Source: Breviolum minutum Mf 1.05b.01 | Taxonomy: Eukaryota > Sar > Dinophyceae > Suessiales > Symbiodiniaceae | Direction: 5' to 3' | Assembly (NCBI GenBank): GCA_000507305.1 | Contig: DF241131.1 | Coordinates: 23,337-87,336 of the forward strand | DNA: 64,000 bases | Part shown: positions 53,088 to 61,872 of the stretch, piece by piece | Position numbering within the stretch: position 1 is the first letter of the stretch | Layout of the letters: the number at the start of each line of letters is the position of its first letter | Position numbers and translations under genes: made by a program | The notes under the pieces: model-generated | Seen by the model: only the letters and a program-made list of their open reading frames with translations | Told to the model about the DNA's origin: nothing | Databases searched by the model: none

Positions 53088-53444
53088 TGATTTTTGGCGC
53101 CCAACCTTGTGATGACCTGCAAGATGTTCCAAAGTTCGACCTGCCAAAATCTGGTGCCGAATCTCCGATCCCAAAAAACGCCTCGGGGGGAATTTGTTGT
53201 TCTCCAATTCCCAACATCACCAACCATTTCAAAAAACATGTCAGCAACAGAGCACATCACTTGACGACAAATCTAGTTGGTGGTTGAACCAACTCATTTG
53301 AGAGATATTAGTCAAATTTTTGATCATATCCCCAAGTAGGGGTTAAAAAAATAAACATGTTTCAAACCACCACCTAGAAGAGACATGACTCCATGACCAA
53401 CAAGATCACTGTAACACCTTTCCTCACCACCCTTTCCCACCCAG
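53078..53444 (+). CDS. Two probable exons around an HP-A intron
   Basis: Exon to 53275 reads AQPCDDLQDVPKFDLPKSGA and NITNHFKKHVSNRAHHLTTN. Intron 53276-53377 is GT-AG and coincides with HP-A. Exon 53378-53444 reads KRHDSMTNKITVTPFLTTLS up to CCAG|GTGGG. Phase 0 on both sides of the intron. Confidence 0.5.
53273..53377. repeat. HP-A hairpin, intron
   Basis: CTAGTTGGTGGTT to CACCACCTAG. Donor GT and acceptor AG come from the two CTAG tips. Confidence 0.85.
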
Positions 53445-53872
53445 GTGGGTTGTTGTCATGTAGAAGGCATTGTCAATGCCTTGGTACAAAACCATGACTT
53501 CGAGGTGGGGCTTGTTTCGCCATGGGGAAAAACAAATCGGCATCCAAACTGAACGTCATAGGGAGCTATGTACGTAGCAAAGTTACTAAAGGTTGTTTTG
53601 ATCAGCACATCTTTAAGGGGGTTGTTTGGGGTATACAGGGGATGAAAAACTAACCATTTATGTGGAAAGTTAATTTAAGGATCCTTGTTAAGTGACCAGG
53701 GTTGGGGGTGTTTGAATTGAGTTTTGGGAAATCTTGTTCTAGATTCTAGCTGGTGCGAAACGGAAGGGAGCGAGACAAAGAGCGAACGTATCTTTAATCC
53801 GTTTTGATTTATAGGTAGCTAAGGAGCTACCCCTCAGTTTTGATCAGCACATGTTAATGGTTCACATCATTT

Positions 53873-54217
53873 TTGTTTTGGACCAACCAATATTCTATTT
53901 CACTCGAACTCCTAAAAAGATTTGGGAATGTAGCGCATGATATCCCTGTTTGCAAGCCCACTGTGCTACCAACAAAACACAAAAACTGGTGCACCGGTGC
54001 ACCTCTCCAGAATGTAAATTCAAAAGAGGATGGATGGATAATTGGAAAGATGTACCAACATCCAATTCAGGGGCTGATTGAACATGTTTTGGATGGTGTT
54101 TGCATAGGCATTGTTTCATCAACCCCAAAAAAACAACTTAGTTCTCCTCCTAAATCCAGGTCATTAAGCACCCTTCAAAAGAAAGATGCTGAAATATACT
54201 TCTACATTTGGGGACTT
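53873..54217 (+). CDS. Probable coding region, 115 codons
   Basis: Reads NQYSISLELLKRFGNVAHDI, PVCKPTVLPTKHKNWCTGAP and EDGWIIGKMYQHPIQGLIEH, ending before TAG. No ATG near the start; probably a terminal exon. Confidence 0.42.
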
Positions 54218-54237
54218 TAGAGAACAATGCAGGGAAT

Positions 54238-54356
54238 ATACATCTACATGTAAGATCTACATTTAACATACACATACAACATATACATGTAACATCTGTA
54301 TGTAATTAATCATCTACATGTAACATACACATGTAAGATACACATGTAAGATATGT
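54238..54356. repeat. Degenerate ACATGTAA tandem repeats
   Basis: Words such as CTACATGTAA and ACACATGTAAGA recur through this non-coding stretch. Confidence 0.7.
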
Positions 54357-54570
54357 TGACTATATTAACAAAGACTTGGGTTTTTCATACCTTGATATTT
54401 CTGTGAGGTTTCAACTGAAAAGACACCAACGTTTTCTTCGGTTAACCTCAGGTGGTACCTGAACCTCAGGGAGGTTGGCCTGATGTCACTGACATCGTGG
54501 AGGTGGGATCTTCAGCTAACGGTTTTACTAGCCGGCCAGGCTTACCCAAATCCCATGCCCAACTTATCTG

Positions 54571-54707
54571 GTACAAAGTGGGCCCCTACTAGTTATAAAT
54601 AGAGTTATAACCTCTATAAATGGCCTTATAAATGGGTAACTGGAGTTATAACCCTACTTATAGGAGGTATAGCCCCATTGATAACTGATAGGGGTCCACC
54701 TTGTAGG
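54571..54707. repeat. HP-J hairpin
   Basis: GTACAAAGTGGGCCCCTACT to GGGGTCCACCTTGTAG. Confidence 0.8.
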
Positions 54708-55051
54708 AAACCCTGTAAAATAATGGGATGATTAATCATCATCAAAGGGTGGTGCAAAGATTTTGTTCATCAACAGTATTTTTCCGGGAAACCGATGGGT
54801 TTTCATTGAGCCATGATTTGTTGCGTTGGTTTCTTGATGTGTGGGATGAATGGGAAAGTTATGGACAATCATGGAAATTCTTGAAAACATCATGGACAAA
54901 TTCATGGAACAATTATGGAATATCATTGAACATCCAATTGTTTCTGCGGTTCATTCCCTCTGAAGGTCTGATGTAGCTATCCGAATTTTGAAAAACTACC
55001 TTTAAGGGCTGAGTAACATCCACTGGTGTGAAGTAGCTCTGATGGTGATTA

Positions 55052-55075
55052 CCTATGCCATGGATTTGGCTCAAG
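55052..55075 (+). other. Relic dinoflagellate spliced leader
   Basis: The stretch ends in TTTGGCTCAAG (55065-55075), identical to the last 11 bases of the conserved dinoflagellate spliced leader. It is preceded by GCCAT (55057-55061), also in the leader, with three extra bases between. Relic leaders are known to mark cDNAs that were trans-spliced, reverse-transcribed and put back in the genome. Here it lies about 70 bp before the primer-binding site, so retrotransposon transcripts were probably trans-spliced at some time. An exact 11-mer is unlikely by chance in 64 kb, but not impossible. Confidence 0.6.
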
Positions 55076-55123
55076 TGCGACACAAGGAAAAAAGGAGCTG
55101 TCGTGCTGCAGTCTGTTTTGTAA

Positions 55124-55163
55124 CCCGTGGGTTATGAGCCCAACGTTGTGACACTGCGCCATG
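55124..55163 (+). other. Candidate primer-binding site matching initiator tRNA-Met 5' half
   Basis: The + strand reads GGGTTATGAGCCCA, then nine unmatched bases, then CACTGCGCCA. The reverse complement of a typical eukaryotic initiator tRNA-Met from anticodon loop to D arm reads ATGGGCCCA, nine bases, CACTGCGCCA, so both blocks and their spacing agree. Drosophila copia is known to prime with a half-tRNA cut in the anticodon loop of initiator tRNA-Met, and its site begins GGTTATGGGCCCAG. The second block overlaps the start codon at 55161. The host tRNA sequence is not available here, so the match is to the general eukaryotic pattern. Confidence 0.5.
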
Positions 55164-55607
55164 GAGTTCAACCAGGGGCGAGATTCTGCACGGCGATTGG
55201 CGTCGAGAGTGGCCAGGGCGGCTAGTTCGGCGGCGGGCTGCGCAGACGATCTCATGCGTGACTTGTTGGAAGACAAGGGTGGGAGGGAACCAAACGAAAC
55301 GAGGGCAATCGAAACCTCCATTTCGGGCATAGGATCCGGGGGAGGGTTGCTAGATTCTTTGGGGCCTGTAGGACCACCATTGTCACTGTCCCCAAATGGA
55401 CCTCCGGTTGTAGTCAGTGGTGTTGTCAACGATAACCCCACGATGGTTCAAGGTGTTGGTTTGGGTGTCAAAAGAGTGGAGGTTAGAGATTCTAGCCAGT
55501 CTGGGAATCCGGTTAGGACTGATGGACCACGTAGGACTGAAATACCCCCAATGTCGGGGAAGTGGTTCTGGTGCGAGCCGGGTAGAACCTGGATTGGTGA
55601 GGGTTGA
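55161..55607 (+). CDS. Copia polyprotein N-terminal segment, in another frame from Gag
   Basis: Frame of 148 codons from ATG 55161 (context GCGCCATGG) to TGA 55605-55607, with an in-frame stop 12 bases upstream, so this is the natural start. The product begins MEFNQGRDSARRLASRVARA and is rich in Ala, Ser, Gly and Pro, with no recognised domain. The main Gag-Pol frame overlaps it from 55414, where it has no ATG, so ribosomes would need a +1 shift, or one base was gained or lost. The sensible sequence moves from this frame to the next at about 55590-55610, at GGT TGA A. Confidence 0.7.
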   Translation: MEFNQGRDSARRLASRVARAASSAAGCADDLMRDLLEDKGGREPNETRAIETSISGIGSGGGLLDSLGPVGPPLSLSPNGPPVVVSGVVNDNPTMVQGVGLGVKRVEVRDSSQSGNPVRTDGPRRTEIPPMSGKWFWCEPGRTWIGEG

Positions 55608-58600
55608 AACGGGAATGACTCCCTCAATTGATGCTCAGGGAAGAGTTGGTTCAGGGGGAGCTGAAAAGTACTACATAGGTGATGGACCCCCAGGGTTAGA
55701 TCCGAATGTAGGTAACGGCTCTCAAGCGGGACCAGTTGTGAATCCTTTTTGGAGTCACGGGGTTCAAAAAGAAGTGCTCCGTGAAATCTATGGAACAGGA
55801 TATGATGTGGGATCTTTGGGTGTTCATCAAGGGTCGAATTCTTCTACCCCCCAAAAGGTTTGGCGTAAAGAAGATCAGGTTGAACTTGACCCCATTGAGT
55901 TGTTTAGACTTCGCTGTTTGCGTGAAGCTGAAGAGAAGTTTCGACAAGGGTTGGCTAGTATGGAATCTCAATTGGTTGGAGGTAGGATGGTAGGAGAAAC
56001 AGGGGAGTCTCAAGAATCACAAAGTTCTTTCCTTTCGGCGGAATCACGTCCTGAGGTTTTTGTTCCAGCTCCCCCACCGGGTCCACCACCTCCATCACCT
56101 CCCAAAGAAGATGTCTGGGCAGGTAGTGTTAGGCCACCACCACCAATCGGACCGATGTGCCCTCCCTTCCCCGCTTCACTGACAGGAACTGTTTCAGGGA
56201 CTCAAGGCGAAAATCCTACGGAAAGCCTAAGGACCTTCGAGTTACCACGGCTGGCGTTGGAAGCTTCACCGCTTCAATTCGGCGATTGGCTGAGTGTCAT
56301 TGATTCCTTGATGGGTGACTTGTCGTATTCGTCGAAGGAGTGGTGGGATCTAATCCGACAATCGGTGGATCAGTGTTATGCCGAATGGTTGAATACTGGG
56401 CCTTTGGAAAGGTTTCGACTTAAGCCCCAACCTGACGATAGGATTCGGTTGTGGCCTCGTACTGAGCGTAGAGCACTGTCAATGTTGTTGGGAGCAGTTC
56501 CGGATACTATCAAAGAAGAGATCATCTCATCTAGGAAATTGACGACTGACCAAGTGTTGTACAGATTGTACGTTACATACCAACCTGGTGGGGCATCGGA
56601 ACGTACCAAGTTGTTACAGTGCATCACCGATGCTAAGTGTGGGACGGCACTTGGGGATGTGGTAGAATGGATTCGGTTGTGGCGTAGGTATGTACAAAGG
56701 GCAACTGAACTTCAAATTGTTCTTCCGGATGGTCTTGTTTTACTGGGAGCGTTGTCGAAGTGTACTGATCATTTGAGTGGAAAGTCGCCCCAAGTAGCCT
56801 ACAGACTCAATTTAATCCGACAACACCTTGCCGTCGACCAGCTTCCCACAGCAGAGAAGATTCTGAGCTATGCAGAGCATCTCCAAGCCGAAGCAGAGGA
56901 GCTGCTGATTGCGTCGAATGCCCGAAATCCATCAACAATTCGCGCTGCAGCTTTGGGGATAGCCGCTCCGCTGGGGATCAATCAAGGTGACTCGGAACCG
57001 AAACCACCGAGCCCTCCGAAAAAGGGAACTTGTAAGTATTGGATGGGAGAGAAGGGTTGCAACCGGGGAGATCAATGTAAGTTTCAACATGCCCCTTTAG
57101 ACCCTCAATCGAATCGGTGTTTCAATTGTTCGGCAGTAGGACACTCTAGGAGGGATTGTCCTTTGAAGCTGCAAGGTGCAGATCCTAAGGGTGACCCAAA
57201 ACGAAAAGTGGCTAAGTCTGCTAAGTCCCAGGGGAAAGGAAAGGAAGGAAAGGGTGGGAAGGGTTCTGGAGAAACGGAAAAGAACCCCCCAAATGGGCCC
57301 AACAGTGAATTTTCTTCGGGAAACGGACAACCGGATAAGGGAAGTGAGACCGAACAGTCTACCACGGACAAGGTTGATGGGTTGTTGACTGAAGCTACGT
57401 CTCTTCTCAAATCGTTGAGTCCTGAAGTGAAAGCCATCAAAATCAAACGTGTTGGAAACCCTGAAGGGGCTACCGGGTTGTTAGACGGTGGTGCAACAAA
57501 TGCACTACGTAGGGGCACCCCCCAAGAACTTGCCGAGTCGGAAACTGTGGTTGTCGAGTTAGCTCATGGGTCAACTAACCTCAAACAACATCCAATCACA
57601 GGTACTATTCTTACCGATCATATTGTCGAACCCATAGTGCCACTTCGAGGATTAATCGATTTGGGTTTTGCCATTAGGTGGAGTAGCCAGGGTTGTGAAA
57701 TCAAGCATCCATCTCGGGGAACGATCAACTGTTGGTTGCGTAATGGCTGTCCCGTTGTTTCTGAAAAACATGCCTTGGGGTTGATTAGTGATTTGGAGGG
57801 TTTTGAAAGGGCTAAACGGTTTCCGGTCGGGGGTTTCGATGGTTCAATTGCTGGAAATGTTCAAGATTGGTGGTCAAACCATTTCCCTGAAGTCCCCAAA
57901 AGGATTTGGAATTTCATGAAGGGTCAAGGAGAACCTATGAGTGCCCATCACCTGCCCTGGAACCGCGCTCAGAGGCGACGATATGCTCAAGCTAAGGCGG
58001 TCATTATCCATCTATTCGCCGGGGAAGCGGCTAAGGAATGGTGCGAAGAACTGCCTACTGGAGTCGAGATGTTGACCGTTGACATTCGTGACGGACAAAA
58101 TCTGCATGATGCAGCGGTATGGTCCTATGTATGGCAACTCGCCAGCTCGGGTAGGGTGATTGGAATTGTAGGAGGGCCCCCATGTAGAACGGTTAGCAGG
58201 ATGCTTGAGAAAAAACCGGGACCCCGAAGACTTAGGAGTAGGGACGGTCCTGAACGGTTTGGGTTCAAGGATCTGTCAACCGCACAACAACAAAAGACGG
58301 ACAGTGATACTGCACTTTTCCTTAAACAATTGGGGTTGTATGTTCATGCAAGGGAGTCGTGGATTGAAGTGGGATGGCCTCACATGAAGGAAGTCGAAAA
58401 CAGGGTTGGTTTTCTTTTGGAATCCCCTCAAGACCCCAAAACTTATCTTGCGGATGGGTTAGGGGATGAGTCGGCTAGTTTTTGGGCATGGCCGGAAGTT
58501 GAATTGTTCATGGAAAGCCAAAAATCAGCCGGAATGGAATTGATTCACTTCGACCAGGGTTTGTTTGGACATGTTAGGAAAAAGCCGACAACATGCCTTA

Positions 58601-60743
58601 CCAACTTACCGGATATGGGTGACCTGAATGGGTGTAGGTCGGGTGGAAATGAAAAATATCTTGAAGGGAATTTGGACGATAGGTTACGTCAAACTAGTGC
58701 TTGGTCGTTATGGGCTCCGGGGCTGAGGGCAGCCATCAAAACGTCGTTGTCAGTGCTGTTGGAGTGGTATGGTTTTGGGAACCCCAAATTGGTCAAAAGG
58801 TTGAACCTTCAACAGTGGAGGCAACATATTAATCAGGGACACAAACCATTTCGTCGGGATTGTAAGACATGTGTTCTCAACATGGCTAGTGGAAAACCCC
58901 ATAGGCGACGTGACGGGTCAAGTAGCTCTGCTTGGACCATGGCCATAGACCTAGTACACATGCCTAAATCTAAAGACATGGCGACGAAGAGAATAGTTAG
59001 GTATGCACTGGTCGCTACAGCACTTGTTCCGGTGTGGGATGAAAAAACAGAAAAGGAAACGAACCCAAAGGACGAAGAAACCGGGGATCAAAAGATCGAA
59101 ACGGTCGATGGCTGTTGGGGGGAGGGATTGGACGAAAATGAATTCCCTCTTGCACCAAAAAATGAGGATGATGAAATTGTGTTGGAAGGAGAACCCCCTA
59201 AAGAATCAAGGGATGAGGGTTCTAGTGTTGGGGAAGGAATCGCTGGGAGGGTTGATGACGATGATCTTGGTGATGAACCTAGGGAAACCCCAAATTGTGG
59301 AACCCCAAGTGGGGAAGAAAGGGATTTGAAAAGGGTTGTGGAAGAACTCTCAAAGCCCCTGAAAGTTCGACATGTTACTTTGATGGAACCGGTTGAATCA
59401 CGAAATGTTGGACATGTTATCGCTGCATTAAACCTCCTGTTGACGAAAATGCACTACATGGGAGTCGTTGTTACCCGAATCCATTCGGATAGGGCGAAAG
59501 AACTGTTGTCCAAAAGGTTTCAGGCTTGGATCAACCAAAGAAATGTATTCCATACATTCACATGTGGGGACGACCCCCAAAGTAACGGCCATTGCGAATC
59601 GGAAGTTCATCAACTGAAACGTAGAACACGGCTTTTCCTTAATGTGGCATCCCAAGATGTCACACATTGGCCCCAAGCTATGCGGTATGCTACTGAAGAA
59701 CGTCTTAGGGGTCAGTTAGAAGCTCTTGGAACACCTACCCCCGCCATGTTACCATACCATGCTCCTGTTTTGGTCAAAAGAAAAAGATGGCATGAGCAAG
59801 GGAATCACTTAGCTCCGCCATTTGTGGAGGCTCGGGTGTTGTGCCCTAGTCCGCACATGACTTCAGGATGGATGGTACGAACCACTAAGGAGGAACATGT
59901 TGTACATGCCCGTGAGGCAATCCTACCGGACCCTTTGGGAACCTTGGCACAAATTCAACTGGAAGAACAAGAGACGAATGAAAAACCACCATTTAGGCTG
60001 GTAGGAAAACAACCAATGCCTGTTGCACCTTTGTTCACTTTGAAAAAACCGTGGTTGCACCCCGGGGGGGAGTCCTTCCTTGATGATCTTGATGTTGATG
60101 ATCCAAAAAATTCAAAAACCAATGATGAACAATGCGGAAATGAAGAAGGAAAACCGGGGGAAGTTGAAATACCTGGTTTAGGGGAGTTGTTGAGGGAAGA
60201 AAAAGAAGAAAACGACAAACTCAGAAACGAGATGGAAACGGGGGAGGAAAAAACCCCACAAAAAGTGAAAAGGATGGGTTGTGAAAAGGGAACGGTGGTG
60301 AAAACATGGGAATTGGAAGACTTTGAAAACCATCTTTGTAGTTTTCATTGGAATACGGTTTCGGTTTTGGAGTCTCTTTTGGATGTTGTCCCCACCAATC
60401 AAGAAGTAGGGGAGTTGTGTGGCTTTGACACCCAGTGGTTCACGGATAGGAGAAATTGGCTTGAAAGTGATTTGGCCACGGTTCGAGGGTTGAAGGAAAC
60501 GCAAACGGTTAGGCTTTGTGGGGCTCAAGTTTCTGAGGGTTCGGGGGAGGTCCTTCAAACGACCACGATTCCTTTGAGTGAAGTTCGTAAGGAATTATCT
60601 GAATGGAAAGAACCCATGATAACAGAATATAATAGCCTCATTTCCGAAACCAAGGCAATAGAACCTGTCGACCTTTCGTCACTTAACCCCGAACTGGTTG
60701 AGTTTGTCCCCGGGAAATTGGTCACGGTTAGAAAGGCGGGTCC
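55414..60743 (+). CDS. Copia Gag-Pol polyprotein: Gag, protease, methyltransferase-like domain, integrase, start of RT
   Basis: Open frame up to the N at 60744. Domains by nucleotide position: Gag capsid-like region about 56220-56940; CCCH zinc finger (C-x8-C-x5-C-x3-H) at 57031-57090; CCHC zinc knuckle (C-x2-C-x4-H-x4-C) at 57118-57159; aspartic protease motif LLDGGATNAL at 57478; cytosine-5 methyltransferase-like domain about 58000-58620; integrase HHCC zinc site near 58830-58875; integrase catalytic D at 58948, D at 59488 and E at 59596 (D-35-E); the start of the copia-type RT near 60600. A Lys-rich linker follows the zinc fingers, and an acidic stretch of about 120 residues splits the first and second integrase Asp. 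Known role of the family: reverse transcription and integration of the element's own RNA. Removing one copy of the duplicated block joins this frame to the RT/RNase H frame. Confidence 0.92.
57031..57159 (+). other. Tandem CCCH and CCHC zinc fingers in Gag
   Basis: CKYWMGEKGC...C...H fits the C-x8-C-x5-C-x3-H finger typical of RNA-binding CCCH proteins. It is followed 9 residues later by a retroviral-type CCHC knuckle, CFNCSAVGHSRRDC. CCHC knuckles bind the packaged RNA in copia Gag. The added CCCH finger is not part of the classic copia Gag and may add RNA specificity; that role is inference. Confidence 0.85.
58000..58620 (+). other. Cytosine-5 DNA methyltransferase-like domain inside the polyprotein
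   Basis: Four landmarks lie in the order of C5 methyltransferases: a SAM-binding-like IHLFAGEAAKEW at 58006; GGPPCRTVS with the Pro-Cys catalytic pair at 58180-58185; a motif-VI-like FLLESPQDP with Glu at 58420; and a late RKKPTTCLTNLP near 58580. The catalytic Cys is present. The usual Glu-Asn-Val is Glu-Ser-Pro, and a separate target-recognition domain is not obvious. It lies between protease and integrase. C5 methyltransferases carried by dinoflagellate retrotransposons have been reported before; whether this one is active is unknown. Confidence 0.7.
59616..60743 (+). repeat. First copy of a 1,128-bp block repeated directly after the N
   Basis: Spans the end of the integrase core, the linker and the RT start. 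It matches 60745-61872 with one difference seen (A at 60657 against G at 61786). The near identity and the N favour an unmerged overlap of two contigs or haplotypes over a biological tandem duplication. Confidence 0.9.
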
Positions 60744-60744
60744 N
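60744..60744. other. Single ambiguous base at the join of two repeated copies
   Basis: The only N in the window. Left of it lies 59616-60743 and right of it 60745-61872, which is the same sequence shifted by 1,129 bases. It marks an assembly join, and the polyprotein frame breaks here only because of that join. Confidence 0.9.
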
Positions 60745-61872
60745 GAAACGTAGAACACGGCTTTTCCTTAATGTGGCATCCCAAGATGTCACACATTGGC
60801 CCCAAGCTATGCGGTATGCTACTGAAGAACGTCTTAGGGGTCAGTTAGAAGCTCTTGGAACACCTACCCCCGCCATGTTACCATACCATGCTCCTGTTTT
60901 GGTCAAAAGAAAAAGATGGCATGAGCAAGGGAATCACTTAGCTCCGCCATTTGTGGAGGCTCGGGTGTTGTGCCCTAGTCCGCACATGACTTCAGGATGG
61001 ATGGTACGAACCACTAAGGAGGAACATGTTGTACATGCCCGTGAGGCAATCCTACCGGACCCTTTGGGAACCTTGGCACAAATTCAACTGGAAGAACAAG
61101 AGACGAATGAAAAACCACCATTTAGGCTGGTAGGAAAACAACCAATGCCTGTTGCACCTTTGTTCACTTTGAAAAAACCGTGGTTGCACCCCGGGGGGGA
61201 GTCCTTCCTTGATGATCTTGATGTTGATGATCCAAAAAATTCAAAAACCAATGATGAACAATGCGGAAATGAAGAAGGAAAACCGGGGGAAGTTGAAATA
61301 CCTGGTTTAGGGGAGTTGTTGAGGGAAGAAAAAGAAGAAAACGACAAACTCAGAAACGAGATGGAAACGGGGGAGGAAAAAACCCCACAAAAAGTGAAAA
61401 GGATGGGTTGTGAAAAGGGAACGGTGGTGAAAACATGGGAATTGGAAGACTTTGAAAACCATCTTTGTAGTTTTCATTGGAATACGGTTTCGGTTTTGGA
61501 GTCTCTTTTGGATGTTGTCCCCACCAATCAAGAAGTAGGGGAGTTGTGTGGCTTTGACACCCAGTGGTTCACGGATAGGAGAAATTGGCTTGAAAGTGAT
61601 TTGGCCACGGTTCGAGGGTTGAAGGAAACGCAAACGGTTAGGCTTTGTGGGGCTCAAGTTTCTGAGGGTTCGGGGGAGGTCCTTCAAACGACCACGATTC
61701 CTTTGAGTGAAGTTCGTAAGGAATTATCTGAATGGAAAGAACCCATGATAACAGAATATAATAGCCTCATTTCCGAAACCAAGGCGATAGAACCTGTCGA
61801 CCTTTCGTCACTTAACCCCGAACTGGTTGAGTTTGTCCCCGGGAAATTGGTCACGGTTAGAAAGGCGGGTCC
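60745..61872 (+). repeat. Second copy of the 1,128-bp block
   Basis: Runs in frame with the downstream RT, unlike the first copy, which is in frame with Gag and integrase. The right-hand contig therefore probably starts here. Confidence 0.9.

Noticed and set aside
387..53377. Regularly spaced short repeats as a CRISPR array
   Set aside because: The repeats are long hairpins of many families at irregular spacing in eukaryotic DNA; no CRISPR repeat-spacer pattern.
53930..53985. tRNA-like string on the minus strand (GGTAGCACAGTGGGC)
   Set aside because: No T-arm consensus and no clover-leaf pairing; it lies in an open + strand coding island.
55085..55165. tRNA gene on the minus strand at the copia start
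   Set aside because: Anticodon and D arms resemble tRNA-Met but acceptor stem and T-arm are missing; better explained as a primer-binding site.
60745..61872. True tandem duplication of integrase/RT
   Set aside because: An N at the join, near identity and frame behaviour point to an assembly overlap; kept as a finding to test.
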